A stretch of DNA of 64,000 bases from Diospyros lotus (taxonomy: Eukaryota; Streptophyta; Magnoliopsida; Ericales; Ebenaceae). The translations under genes and the position numbers were made by a program. Below are positions 34,965 through 47,280 of the stretch, in pieces. The notes beneath the pieces were generated by a model that made no database searches, was not told the DNA's origin, and saw only the letters and a list, made by a program, of their open reading frames with translations. Position 1 is the stretch's first letter, and each line of letters begins with the position of its first letter. Where the stretch lies: NCBI RefSeq assembly GCF_014633365.1, contig NC_068344.1, positions 6,213,327 to 6,277,326 on the forward strand, written 5' to 3'.

Positions 34965-35337
34965 TGTTAGTGTAGGTGCTCTAGACCCAATCAGATTGGG
35001 CATGTTATACACTGACAATTGTAATCATATTTATTATTGAATAAAGAGTTATTTAGTTCCACAAGAAGTCATTCTATTAGTTTCTTTTTATTATTGTAAT
35101 GACCAAAGGAAACTAGATAGAAGTCCATATGATGTATACTATGATTAATCTATAAAGATGTGAGATGATGCATTACAGTTTCAAGACATCATTAAATGTC
35201 CCAAGTCGTAGCAATGTTAAAAATGGACATTTTACAATTGTGGTAAGACTTGTAGGTGCTATGTTTTTACTATGTGATAGCAATGAGGGTCTCACACCTA
35301 TAGGCATGGGGATGCCTAGACAAGTACATAGGTGACA

Positions 35338-36018
35338 TGTAACACGCCTCTCCTAGAACTGCCCAAGAAGAGGTGCTACGGGGAAAATAGATAAAATAAA
35401 ACTCTGATAAACTGAAATCTGATACCATAACTGAACATCTCAATCAAATTGAAATAAAAACTATGAGTCAACATAAACTGAAAACTATAAACTCTGTCTA
35501 AGGAAAAATCCCACAATTGAAATATAAAATAATCTTAAATTGACAAGACACTATAAAACTCCCAGACGTCTTTGATCTTGAGCGGCTCCATGTTCACACA
35601 CTACTGGCCACTACTGATAGGCCCTATATCTGGTACTCCCCCGCTAGGACCCAGTATGATAAAAGTACAAGGTGAGCTACAAAGCTCAGCAAGTAATAAG
35701 CTGGAAAGAATAACTGAAGCTGAATCGAAGAATATCGATACTGATAAATTACTTACTAAACTTGTACTAAGTATAATTACTGTCTGTTTGCGTTCATAAA
35801 AATGTAATGCACATAAACTATAAACTAAATGCAGGTATACAACTTTGGCTCATAGGCTCACACAATCTATAATATATACTTGACTGATCTGAATCTTGCA
35901 TACATCGAAACTGTAAGCATATATTGTGGGCAATAAGCCCCTAGCCCCCTGGTCATCACCAGGAAAGCAAGACATAAACTAAAACTGAAACTGGTAGGAT
36001 CCCCGTAGACTAGCCGTC
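35338..36018 (-). repeat. Gypsy LTR fragment inside Copia I 3' LTR
   Basis: Starts TGTAACACGCCTCTCC and carries the conserved stem-loop TGAGCT-ACAA-AGCTCA with GCAAG at 35673-35693. It breaks off at 36018, where a Copia LTR starts. Orientation is assigned from the stem-loop relative to related LTRs and is tentative. Confidence 0.55.
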
Positions 36019-37404
36019 TGTTAGAGTTATGCCCCACAAGCCAATTATATTTTTATTTAATTGATCATACTTTACATTGGGATTTTTATCTTCAATCAAT
36101 TGTTATTGCAAGACATTATGTTTTATTTTTTATTGATGGTTGTCATCATTATTTATTGCAATCCATACTTGACAAAGTCCATAGATCAAATAAGCTCATG
36201 GAATATGGTCGTGCATAGAGATAATGATCATGAAACATATTCCTTATAAGACTTGATCTTAAATGTTCCTAGTCATAGAGTTATTAGGAATGGACACTAA
36301 TAACTATGATAGACTAGCACATATAATGCATGCTCAATTAGGAGAATATCTTATTTCACGGACATTGGTGTGAGGACACTAGTGCATATATGTGGGTTCT
36401 TATTATAAGAATAAGTACACTGAGCTAACCCGCTACAGAATTCCTAATGGTTATTATTTAATGTCGAATTGGAATTCATGTGTTGCAATTGTGCAGATTG
36501 ATCCTTAGACTTGAGACATCATGATAGTCTTATATTTGATTAGTTACGCCTTAGTGATTTTTTGGATTCTAATGGAGTCATTAACAAATTGTCATTGGGC
36601 ATGGCTTTATTACATATTAAGGCTCGTGAATGTCGAAATAGGATTCATCACTTATCGTCAAGATGAGAGGATGTCCTATGTATTCCGATGATTTCATGAT
36701 TGAGGAAATCCTTAGCAAATGTGAGGTGGAAATCGAAAGGTGTTTTGATTTCACCTATAAGTCATAAATCTAGAATGGATACATAGTTATTGAATGATTA
36801 GGGTTTCGTCATAAAATCATATCCTAAATTCAATCGAGACATAGATTGATGAATGGATTTTACTGCATGATAATTGCAATTGAAAAGGTTTGTGTTTTTC
36901 ATCATTGGCTAGGTATTCATGGCATGTTTCTAAACAAGACGTTAACCATGATATGTAAGGTATTAGAATTAATTTGATTAATTCTAAAACTATTAATTAA
37001 AGAATGTAATTAAATTAATGAGTTGGGCCCTGATGTAGCCCAAATAGAATTGGCCCTACATCTAGTCTAATGGTGGACTTGAGGGGTCACACACTTAGGT
37101 CGAGTCCATTCCACAATTAAAAAATGAGAGAAAGCTTGCCCAATGTGATTAAGGGCCGGACCTAAAGTGTTAGGGTTTTCTTTGGCTTGATTAGGGTTCT
37201 TAAACTCTATTTAAAGGCCGTTTAAGAAGCTGGAAATGAGAAGAAAATTTTTGTTTCTCTCAAAAAGGTGTCTAGGGTTACTAGCACAACCAAGGCGTTC
37301 GTGGAAGGATCGATCGTGTGGACTTACTTGGAGGAGATCGCACTTGCGTCTCTACGAATCAAAATCAGACAGCATCGAAGGCTGCACGGTTGAGGTTTCT
37401 AACA
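36019..37404 (+). mobile_element. 5' LTR of a truncated Copia element (Copia III)
   Basis: TGTTAGAGTTATGCCCC at the start and TTTCTAACA at the end, followed one base later by a PBS. Length 1386 bp, no obvious relation to the Copia I or II LTRs. Only this LTR and about 700 bp of leader remain. Confidence 0.75.
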
Positions 37405-37405
37405 A

Positions 37406-37417
37406 TGGTATTAGAGC
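37406..37417 (+). other. Primer-binding site of Copia III
   Basis: TGGTATTAGAGC, one transition from the initiator-tRNA-Met site TGGTATCAGAGC, one base after the LTR end. Confidence 0.8.
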
Positions 37418-38129
37418 ATTTAGGTTATATTGAACCTTGAATTGTTTCGTTAACTGCGTATTTGATTTAGCCATCGTTTGTGGCAAAAACGAATCTGTTT
37501 CGTGTTGATTCTGCCATGTTTTGATGGATTATTTATGAAGTAACGAATTTGCCTTATTTTCGATTCTGCCATGTCTTAGTGGACTATTTATGTATCGAAT
37601 CAACATGCTAAGATGGTAGATAATAAGTTCAGTAATCAATTTTAATGAGATATGAAACTAATGCATAGAAACTGCTTAAATCTGCCATTATTTGTTGTGA
37701 TAGTCATACTTCGAATCATTTTATTTCGAGAGTTAAGATAAGATCTGTAATTGGCATGTAATAAGATTGAAACTGATACATATGAAGGGGTCAATTTATA
37801 GAATGGTATGTTCGAATGGAAACGGTTTGATATGATCAACTCGAGATCAGTTTCTGTTCGAACAGAAACGTTTGATATGATCAACCAAAAAATCAGAACT
37901 ATTTTAATATCTGTGTAAGCAGTTTATTATCTATTTTGATATGATCAACTTGAGTTTATTTTCTGATCGAACAACAACATCCTCACATGATTAAAATTGA
38001 ACATCTTTCTATGTGCTAGGTTTATGATATGATCTTAATCGAACGCCAATCGTTTTGATATGATAAAAAACGAACAGCATTTTGACTGCAAGGTTGGAGA
38101 TATGATCTTATATGAGCAACAATCAATTG
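37418..38129 (+). other. Copia III leader fragment
   Basis: Non-coding leader DNA with repeated TTTGATATGATCAA-type motifs (for example near 37827, 37870, 37935 and 38050) and two similar TCTGCCATGT blocks near 37510 and 37565. It stops at about 38129 where Copia I LTR sequence resumes; gag is not reached. Confidence 0.5.
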
Positions 38130-39483
38130 GTTATATGTTGATGGAATTCTCATATGAGATCGGTGTAACTAATCCTTGGACCTGAGGTTGTCATGGTCAT
38201 CTCATAAGAAGACCAGTATGCTTTGACATCGTTTCGATGGGCTTAGACAAAGGCTGCACATAGGCGATCGTTGGGCATATCGTGAGGCTTATCTAGATAG
38301 GTGCATAACTAAGATGGGACTCGTCTATCCCTTAATAGAGGATGATGTATCTAAGGTACATTCGGTGGATATTCACTTTAAATCCATGGCCATGATGAAA
38401 GAGATCAATAAGGAGTTATTGATTCACTTTCTACTAAGTGAGGATATCTGGAAGACCGAAGAAAAACTCATGTGATCGTAATCAAGAAACACATCGCCAG
38501 ACTTAAGATCACATAAGATACATTGATGAGAGCATTGAATTACATGGTAACCATGTTCGTGAAAGGTTATTTACGGATTATGAATCTTTCTGAATAATTG
38601 GGTAGGCATGACGCCTTGCTAGAGGCCAATCTTGTCTTATGTGTTCGTATCGACACATTGCCAACATATTCAGAAGCCTAATGAGTCATACGCAAAATGT
38701 ACAGTCCATGGCTTAAACTAAGAGAGTAGACGTATGGTTAAGTGGGACACTTCGATAAGAAGTTGTGTTGTCATAGGTTCTCACAGAAAAAGAACAAATA
38801 GACATAATAATGTCGATATGATGAGGGGTCGTCATAAAAGAAAAAGTTTTGTAAAATGACAATTGATTAAATTAGAAAAGAGTTTCTAATTTAATAATTT
38901 GAGCTTAAATTAATCTTGGACTAAATAAAGTATTTGGGCCAAATATTAAATTAAATATTATATTTAGACTTGAATTAGATTTTGGCCAAATATTTTATTT
39001 AAACTTATATTTGGATTTGGGCTATTTAATTGAATTTCTAGTTGGACTAGAATAAATCCATTTAATTAAGTTCCTAGTTGAACTAGGATGAATGGGCTGG
39101 CCCAATCCATTAGGGTTTAAGAAACCCTATGAGGCTTTACTATAAATACCCCTTTAAGGGTTGCCCAAAGTAAGCTTTTATTTTATGGTTTTCAAGAGTT
39201 GAAGAACCATTCTTTTCGTCCATACACAAGTCGCAAAAGGAGAAGAAGCTAGCACTCCCATTCCACTCTCCTCGCTAACGAACACGTGCCGCGTATCATG
39301 AGTTAGAGGCTGGACACTTGGATGGCTTGAATTCGTGAATGACTCAAAAATCTAAAGGTTAGATTTATTTTATTATGTATGTGATTGTTTGATTTTGACG
39401 TTGATCCATTCGCTGGGATCAGGGTAATGTTTAAAATTTTTGAACTACGCTGCTTGCCCTGTAGCGATCTTGCTAAACTTTCA

Positions 39484-41383
39484 CCTGGCGGAAGAGAAAT
39501 CACCCACCAAATTTTCTCCCCCTAAGATCACGTGTATGCTCTCCATAATGGGCTCATTGTCACTTTCTCCTGGGCTTGGTCCTACTTCTCTTATCTGATT
39601 TTTTCTTTCCATTTCCCTCTGTCAGGGCTATTGGTTTTCCCTTCTGCTTGGGGTATCATTCTTAAGATGAGGGGGCCTTCTTTGATTATCTCTCCTGGAT
39701 CTGTCTCCCCTGCTATGTTGATTTTTCAGCTTATCTAGTATAAATCGATCAAGCTTCCCATCCTTGATCGGCTGTTCAAGGACTCGTGAAATTTGCAGAA
39801 AGCGTCCATATTCCCAGCCATAGGCTGGTTGGAATGTGGAGGAAAGCTAATGAGCCCTGTGTGCACGATGGATGAAAGGATAACAACTCTTAGCTTAGTG
39901 AGGGGGGTGAGCTCCGGAATTGCATCTTTGGGGGCTCTTTTCTCCTCTGTATCTTCTTTGCTTTGTTTGATCTAATGCCATTTGGCCTTCCTCTTTTTTT
40001 ACCTTCCATACTTTTAAAATTTTCATTTGGGCGATAAATTGTTCCACTCAAGCAAACAATTCGATCATTGAGTCTGGCTCAAAAATGGCTAGGGATCTTC
40101 TGAGCAAGGCGTATGTAGTTCCATTAAGTAAGGCTGATGCCGCTAACTTGACTGGGAAGTCCCTTACTTCATGTGTTCCGTCTCTAAACCGCTCAATATA
40201 TTTCCTCTTTGATTTACTAGGCCTCTGCTGTAGGCTCATCAAGTACATAACACTCTTCTTCTTCGGGACGTAACTAGAAAAAGCCTCTAGGAATTCTTTC
40301 TTTAACTTTTTAAATGACTAGATAGGTCCTGTTAGTAATTTAGTGAACCATTGTTGAGCCTGTCCCACCAAGGAGAGTGGGAAAGCCTTGCCCCAAGTGA
40401 CCTCATTCCACCCATGTAACACAGCCATTGCCACGAAGTGTTGTGGGTGCTTTTCGGGGTCTTCCTTTTCTAAGTATACTGAGAGCTATGATAGCTTGAA
40501 CCTTGGTTGCCTTTGGAGTTCTTCAGACAGAGGGAACCCTTTTGTGGGTGCTTCCCTTGGCGTTATCACAACTTGCTTCTAATCCAACACTTCCTCTATG
40601 AGGCATTTGATATCAGATACCTTGAGCGTTTCTTTTTTCGCTTCGTTCTTGCAAGAAGATGGGAGGCAAAGAGCTCTTGAGTGGGTGCTTTATGCCATCT
40701 CTTCATACATAAGGGATTTCCATGGCCTCCCGTCATAATTTCCCCTCGAGTTTGCTGTTTCTAGGACTTGGTCATTAGGCCTAGGAGTCCCAATCCTTAT
40801 CCCTCATCATGGGGCCCTCAGAGGGTTGTCTTGAGATCTCCAATGTTCTCCCCCCGCACTTGTTTGTCCCATGTGGGGAATGTGGATGTCCGACATCAAT
40901 TCATGCAAAAGGGCAGTACTCCCCTGTAGTCTTCTCATGCTCTCTTTGTTATTCATCTTGAGCTCATCATCCCGATGCTTCATCTCCTTAAAATTCTTCT
41001 ATAGCTGTTCATAATTCGATAGTAGGATTGTGAGTGGAGCTACCCCAGAAGGTCCTGAAGATACTAAATCGCCGCTAGGTTTCTTCTAGGAATCGAGGAC
41101 TGTTCCAAGGAGTGTTGTTCCTGATTTGCTAGTATTGAGGGTGGGACAATCCGATGATGTGTACCTCCCCTTGTTCCGAGTGCTCCATACCCCCCAGTCT
41201 GGTAGTCTGATTACCTTCGAGCATTGGAATGTTTCTGGAGCACACCTCATTGTTTAGGTGATCTTCCAAAAGTCCTGGTACCATAGGGTGTACTTGGTTG
41301 GGGTCTCCCCTCCTGGTACAAGCCTTTCTTTAGGTAGGGTTAGGTGGGTTTGCCAAACCAGTTGATCTCGTCCCTCTCGGCAT
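39484..41383 (-). pseudogene. Tat/Gypsy gag, decayed and truncated
   Basis: Minus-strand ATG at 41383 opens MPRGTRSTGLANPPNPT. After a decayed N-terminal region come EDPEKHPQHFVAMAVLHG, EVTWGKAFPLSLVGQAQQWF, FKKLKKEFLEAFSSYVPKKK, YIERFRDGTHEVRDFPVKLA and LRRSLAIFEPDSMIELFARV: the Retrotrans_gag domain of plant Ty3/Gypsy elements, then a basic tail. There are at least six stops. At 39484 the sequence is cut by the end of Copia I; the rest of gag and pol is not on the other side. Gag forms the particle; this copy cannot. Confidence 0.85.
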
Positions 41384-41414
41384 CTTGCACTAAGATTTAG
41401 CTTTTAGTTGCGTT

Positions 41415-41432
41415 GTCCCACAGACGGCGCCA
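41415..41432 (-). other. Primer-binding site of Tat element
   Basis: On the minus strand TGGCGCCGTCTGTGGGAC, the form seen in plant Tat-type Gypsy elements, six bases inside the LTR end. Confidence 0.75.
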
Positions 41433-41438
41433 AATTAT

Positions 41439-42332
41439 TGTTGCCAAAAATACAATAATTAAATTTTATGATGTGAGGTTCACTTGAGCTTAACGTCGGG
41501 TGAAGTAAGGTTGCTGTGAGAGAAGTTGCTGCAAGGGAGTTTTCCACAAGGATGCTCGCCGTAAGGGTGTTTACCACAAGGATCTGGCCTTAATCTCCTT
41601 TTCCTTAAGACTCTCGCCGCAAGGATCTTGCCTCAAGCTTCTTTTCCTTAAGAGTCTTGCCACAAGGATGTATCTTCTCCACAAGGATCTACCTTAAGCT
41701 CATTTTCCTTAAGACTCTCGCTGCAATGATGTATCTTCGCCACAAGGATTTGTCTTGCCAAAAGGATTTCACCACAAGGATCTTGCCTCAAGCGCCTTTG
41801 CCTTTAGACTCTCGTCGTAAGGATTTCGCATCAAGGATATGACCCTATTGATATTCAAAGATAGGTTAGAAGGCTAAAGGGAATCCTCACCCGCGACGAC
41901 TCTCTGATGCCTAAGTCAGTCACAGATCAAGATAACTATTCACAAAAGAAGTCAAAATGTAGTCAATGTGTCAAAATTTTATCGAAATTGAAAGTCCTTT
42001 TCGTTGTCTTATAGCTGGGTATTTATAGGGCGTTCAAGGATGCTTGGTGCTAACACATGGCGCTTGCTGAATGGGACTCTTGGTCTCGCCTAGAAGAGGT
42101 CCTTTGCTGCGAGGCCCATAGCACCACAGGGCCTTTGGGGCTTGACGTGAGCCTTGTAGGAAGACTATTTGTCACAAGGCTTATAGCACCCTGCTGCAAG
42201 CCAGTAAGGCTAAGGCCTATGGCACGCTACCGTTTACTACCGCGAGGTGGTATGCTGTTGCGATCTTCAACTTTTATTATTTTTCTTTAAGATTTTTCAT
42301 TTTTCTTCCCTCCTGATTCTCATGGCATAACA
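41439..42332 (-). mobile_element. 5' LTR of Tat/Gypsy element
   Basis: Minus strand TGTTATGCC to GGCAACA, 894 bp, followed by PBS and gag on the same strand. A TATA box CTATAAATACCC reads on the minus strand at about 42015-42030, supporting the orientation. An internal tandem repeat fills about 41510-41835. Just beyond its far end, at 42333, lies a second PBS-like sequence facing the other way. Confidence 0.75.
41510..41835. repeat. Imperfect tandem repeat in Tat LTR
   Basis: Many diverged units built from CCACAAGGATC, TTGCCTCAAGC, TTTTCCTTAAG and ACTCTCGCCGCAAGGAT, with a larger period of roughly 50-80 bp. It lies in the R/U5 part of the minus-strand LTR. Confidence 0.7.
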
Positions 42333-42350
42333 GGCGCTATCTATGGGAAT
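42333..42350 (+). other. PBS-like sequence facing away from the Tat LTR
   Basis: GGCGCTATCTATGGGAATC matches the Tat-type site GGCGCCGTCTGTGGGAA apart from three transitions, on the plus strand. Confidence 0.5.
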
Positions 42351-42797
42351 CAAGCAAAAATCCATCCCTTAGCTGCCATCATAAGGGTCAGTTATGTGAA
42401 GATGTTATGCTTCAATTTCATCCTATAACGCCTCCCCATAAGCTATGCTCTGAATCCTCTCAAAAGGTACTGAGGAGCTTTTCATGAGGCTTTTCTCCTT
42501 CTATTATGAGCCTTTCGAGGTTTTTCTCCCACTATTACGTCAGCCCTCGAGAGAAGAACGTACCTCCCCACCTTGTATCTTTGCTAGGAATCCATGCTAT
42601 TCATCAAAGTAAGGATTTTGGCTAGGCAAGTGGGAAGTAAGGAGGACTGTCCTCCTATTGATAAAGGCCAAGTTCAGAAGCTCATTATTTCCCAAACTTG
42701 TATTTGAAGACTAGGGATGGTTCTCTCTAGCAATGCCAACGCCCACAGATGAGTGTTATTGTGAAGAATGAAGATTGTAAGGCCTTTTTCGTGGGGA
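42351..42797 (+). pseudogene. Decayed coding segment, first part, unrecognised
   Basis: Plus-strand frames here and after the two solo LTRs (44816-45208, then 47128-47280) look like one broken gene. This part has short coding-like stretches such as EREERTSPPCIFARNP and SSLFPKLVFED. No conserved domain is recognised. Context suggests a Gypsy internal region. Confidence 0.3.
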
Positions 42798-42802
42798 AAG
42801 AT

Positions 42803-44810
42803 GTAACATCCCAGATTTTCAAACTCAAATATGATGTAATACATGAGGTTATTAGGTTCTAATACTTGAGGAAATAGGTCCTTTCAAGGGATTATAGAAG
42901 CCTTGAGGCAAAGGTTCAGTTTCTAAACCAGTGGAAAAATCGTAAATACTGAAGTTTGGGTAAAAGTGTAATTTACCTAAAATCTTGGGGTGCTAAGTGT
43001 AATTTATCCATTTTTTAGGACCAAAAAGTGCAATTAAAAATGATTCGGGGACCAAGTTGCAAGGGCCTAAGTGCAAATTACTCGAAAAGTTTAGGCCAAG
43101 GTGTAGTTCTTGAAGCCTTAAAAATATCTCTTCAAGGTATCGTGAATTTCAAATTCAAATCAAATGGAGATTTGGATTCCAAACTCTATTAAATTCAATT
43201 AAGAGACGAGTGGTGCATTTGGGTTGAATGCACATGGGAGAAATGATGAAGCCTTATCTTCAATGACACATGGAAATCAACCATTGGCCACTTGGAAGAT
43301 AAGATAAGGTCACATGATGGCTCATAATGACCCTTTGAGGTGGCATTGCATGATTGGCTAAGGAAAAGCTTACTTAGCTTCCAAGTTTGCAAAAGTCTCC
43401 AAACCTTATCCCTAAGGACACGTGGCAAGCATTCATTGGCCACTTGGAGATAGGATTTGAAGTGTAATGATGAGAAATGTGGAAAATGCAATTAACCGTG
43501 TGGGATGTAGTTGTAATGATGGGAAATGTAGAAAATGTAATTTACCATATGGGATATAATGATGGAGAATCTTGAAAATCTAATTAAACATGTGGAGGCA
43601 CAAATCCCTAAGGACACGTGGCATATTTTAATTGGATGCTCATAGATGGAATGATGACACGACACGTGACGCGATTTGGTTCACTGAAGTTTCCTATAAA
43701 TAAGGGCTTTGGGGTTATTCATTTTGGGCACCAAGTAAGGAGGAAAAGGAAGGGAGTTTGAGGGAGGAAATGCTGTCGAAAAGAAGGGAGAACGAGCCTT
43801 GATGAAATTTTTGGGTCTTTCTCAAAGTTCGTGCCAAGCAGTAAGAAAAACTGCAAGAAAACCCATTCTGCTCGTTGTAAACCGTGCTTCCTAAGGTAAC
43901 CGATCAAGGTGAGTGATTCCTGCATGTTTTGTGACACTTTGAGCATTTGTTACTTCACTTGTGTGTGGATGATGGATTACATATCATGCCTTCGTGGCTT
44001 ACATGTCATATTTTCCCTTGGTTATGCATATTCCTTCTCCTTTGTCATATATCATGTTTTTGTTGGTGACTGTGGCTAGTTGTTGGGGCATCATGGAAGA
44101 ACTCATGCTCTTACAATGAGCTAAGGGTGACTATGATGATCGCAGGGGTGATTGCAACACCCTGGCATTGCTACCATAGGGGTGGATTTCATAATGGCAT
44201 TATTGCATTTGCACGCATGTATTCTCATTTTCTGAGTCACTCACTTAGATGTTATTATCTAACTCAGGTGTTTCATACCCTTGGGACATTCAATGTCCCA
44301 GGTTTCTCAGAAGTGCCAGGTGTTCCAGGTTCTAGTTCGAGCAAGGGAAAAAGGGTGGTGCTTGGCTAGCTTTGGGCTTTACAGCTAATTTGGGGTTTTA
44401 TTTCATTATGTAATTCAAGTGATGTATTGTAATAGCAGCTAGGATGATCGAGCTTGTATTAAATGTGTGGGTGTCCTACAATTGTACTAAGGGTTGTGTG
44501 GGTGTAATATCTCAATCGGTGCACTTCGAATGTTGTATGGGGAAGTTGCCATGATGAGGGTTTATTCGCTAGCTTGGGCATGTGTTGTAGTTATAACTAC
44601 AAGTAATGAGTTGTGTCTTTTGGGTTTATTGAAAGCTGTATGCGTTTCCTGTTCATATAAAGGAATCTAGTGGAAACCCCTTTATTTAGCTTTCATTAAG
44701 CTTTCAGGTTCGATCCAAATGCTTCCATTGGTAAGGGTTTCCATAACGCCCATAGGTGATGTCTGCTAATATTTCACGTTGTTGTGTATTTGGAAAAGTG
44801 GGGCGTTACA
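42803..44810 (+). mobile_element. Gypsy solo LTR with perfect target duplication
   Basis: TGTAACATCCCAG to GGGGCGTTACA, 2008 bp, flanked by AAAGA at 42798-42802 and 44811-44815. A TATA box TATAAATAA lies at 43695-43703. It is the same family as 26141-27896, in the opposite orientation. The R/U5 region has the inverted repeats TTAGAT/ATCTAA (near 44250) and GGGACATT/AATGTCCC (44283-44299). Confidence 0.93.
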
Positions 44811-44815
44811 AAAGA

Positions 44816-45208
44816 CCTCCTAGGATGTGTCTGCAAGAGCGTTCTATGAACCTAGGAGACATCCCCTCTAGCATTCCAATTCGCTCAGATATGTCCCTCC
44901 CATGCCAGGGGAGGCGTCTCCCCGAACTTCCCAACTTCCTTGGATATTTTTTCCAAGTTTAGGGAGATCCCAATGCAATGGGGTAGGCAAGAGTTGGTAA
45001 AGTTGCATGAAGTGCCAACACGAGGAGATTAATTATTAGCACCTTCTATAGCAGCCTCGTAGAAGATGAACTATAAATCCAAGAAGAAAACTCTGCGGTG
45101 ACGTTTTTCTATAACCACTCCTGGATCAACCTCCTCTTTCTTTATGGGAAAGTGTTTGGCAAGCTAGGTGTTTGACAGATTGAGAAGGCCATAAGTGTCT
45201 TGAAAGGC
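44816..45208 (+). pseudogene. Decayed coding segment, second part
   Basis: Continues the segment before the solo LTR. Frames read FQFAQICPSHARGGVSPNFP, LDIFSKFREIPMQWGRQEL and, near 45100-45200, WINLLFLYGKVFGKLGV and IEKAISVLKG before the next solo LTR. No family recognised; a Gypsy extra ORF is the best guess from the neighbourhood. Confidence 0.35.
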
Positions 45209-45213
45209 ATAAG

Positions 45214-47122
45214 TGAAAGTAAAGCAAGATCGCTATGGGGCAAGAAGCGTAGTTCAAAATTTTTTTGAACCTTACCCCAATCCCAGCCATTGGATCAACG
45301 TCGAAATCAAATCATTCACATACAAATAAAATAAATCCAACCTTTAGATTTTTGAGTCCTTCGTGGATTTGAGCCGTCTAAGCATCCGGCCTCTAACTCG
45401 TGATGCGTGGCACTCATCCGTTGGCAAGGAGAATGGAATAGGAGCGCTAGCTCCTTCTCCTTTTTGCGGCTTGTGTATGGATGGAAAAGAACGACCACAT
45501 TTCAAATTGATGCAAAAAAGAAACGGGAAGAGTAAATGGCATTCGGTTTTCAACTCTTGAAAAACTACACAACCAACTATTAATTTTGGGCAACTCATAA
45601 AAGGATATTTATAGAGAAAACATCCTAGGGTTTCTTAAACCCTAATGGATTGGGTTAGCCCATTAATCCTAGTTAAACTAGAATCTTAAGTGGGCTTATC
45701 CTAGTTTATCCTAGTTTAAGTAGAAATATAATTAAGTGGCCCAAATTCATTTATAAAATATATAGCCCAAATCTAATTCAAGCCCAAATATTTATTATTT
45801 AATATTTGGTCCAAATCTAATTTAACCCAAATCAAATATTTAATATTTGACCCAAATTCAATTTAGTCCAAATATTAACTTAAGCCCAAATATATTTTAT
45901 TTCTTATTTGCCACTCTAACAAATAGAAAATTATTAAATTAGAAACTCATTCCTAATTTAATCAATTGTCATTTTAGAAAACTCTTTCCTTTATAACAAC
46001 CCCTCGTCATATCGACGTCATTACATTTATTTAATTTTTTTCCATGAGAACCTACGACGGCATAACTTCTTGTCGAAGTGTCCCACTTAACCATACGTCC
46101 GCTCTCCTGGATTAAACCAGGGACCGTGCCTATTACGCATGACTCATTAGGCTTCCGAATATGTTGACAATGTGTCGATATGAACACATAAGACAAGATT
46201 GGCCTCTAGCAAGGCATCATGCCTACCCAATTATTCAGAAGGATTCATAATTCACAAATAACCTTTCACGAGCATGGTTACCGTGTAATACGATCCTCTC
46301 GTAAATGTAAGTTATGTGATCTCAAGTATGGCGATGTATTGCTTGATTACGATCACATGAGTTTTTCTTCGATCATCCAGATATCTTCACATAATAAAAA
46401 GTGAATCAATAACTCCTTATTGATCTCTTTCACCATGGCCATGGATTTAAAGTGAATATCCATCGAAAGCGCCTTAGATACATCATCCTCTATCAAGGGA
46501 TAGATGAGTCCCATCTTGGTTATGCACCCATCTCCATAAGCCTCATGATATGCCCAACGATTGCCCATGTGCAGCCTTTATCTAGGCCCATCGAAACGAA
46601 GTCAAAGCATATCGATCTTCTTATGAGATGATCATGACAACCTCAGGTCCAAGTATTAGTTACACCCATCTCGTATGAGAATACCATCAACATATAATCA
46701 AAATGGATTCTCATAGCGAGTCATGTTTAGTGACACGTTCTCCAACATTGGTCACCTATGTACTTGTCTAGGCATCCCTATGCCTATGGGTGTGAGACCC
46801 CCATTGCTATCACATAGCAAAAACATAGCATATACAAGTCTTACCGCAATTGTCAATGTTCATTCTTGACATTGCTACGACTTGGGATGTTTAATGATGT
46901 CTAGAAACTATGATGCATCATCTCACATCTTTATAGATTAATCACAGTATACATCATATGGACTTTTATCTAGTTTCATTTGGTTATTACAATAATAACA
47001 AGAAACTAATAGAACGACTTCTTGTAAATTTGAACAACTCTTTATTCAAATAATAAACATGATTACAATTGTCAGTGTACAACATGCCCAATCTGATTGG
47101 CTCTAGAGCACCTACACTAACA
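45214..47122 (-). mobile_element. Solo LTR of the Copia I family
   Basis: Minus strand TGTTAGTGTAGGTGC (47122) to TTACTTTCA (45214), 1909 bp and uninterrupted. Flanked by ATAAG at 45209-45213 and 47123-47127, a perfect 5-bp duplication. It shows what the two split Copia I LTRs looked like before insertion. It separates coding segments ending near 45208 and resuming at 47128. Confidence 0.95.
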
Positions 47123-47127
47123 ATAAG

Positions 47128-47280
47128 GCCACGTGACATCATAGAAACATTACCCTTGAAGATGTATAGCCAAGCAACTCTAAGATTGGAAGTAGAAGCT
47201 GTCAAGTCACAAGCCGAAAGAAGACATTCCTAACTAACTTCCTGTAAATCACGGATGAAGGTGTTTGTACTGAACTACAC
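47128..47280 (+). pseudogene. Decayed coding segment, third part
   Basis: Joined across the solo LTR, the frame continues with PRDIIETLPLKMYSQATLRL, then EVEAVKSQAERRHS, a helical-looking stretch. It ends in a stop near 47235. No family recognised. Confidence 0.35.

Larger units (their letters stand above)
34965..39483 (+). mobile_element. 3' LTR of Copia I, split by another insert
   Basis: Starts TGTTAGTGTAGGTGC and ends AACTTTCA at 39483. Sequence from 34965-35336 and 38130-39483 aligns with the solo LTR at 45214-47122. About 55 bp of the LTR are missing at the point where foreign DNA (35338-38129) lies. TATA box CTATAAATACC near 39141. CCTGG follows at 39484; because the 5' end of the element is truncated, the matching duplication cannot be checked. 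Confidence 0.88.
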
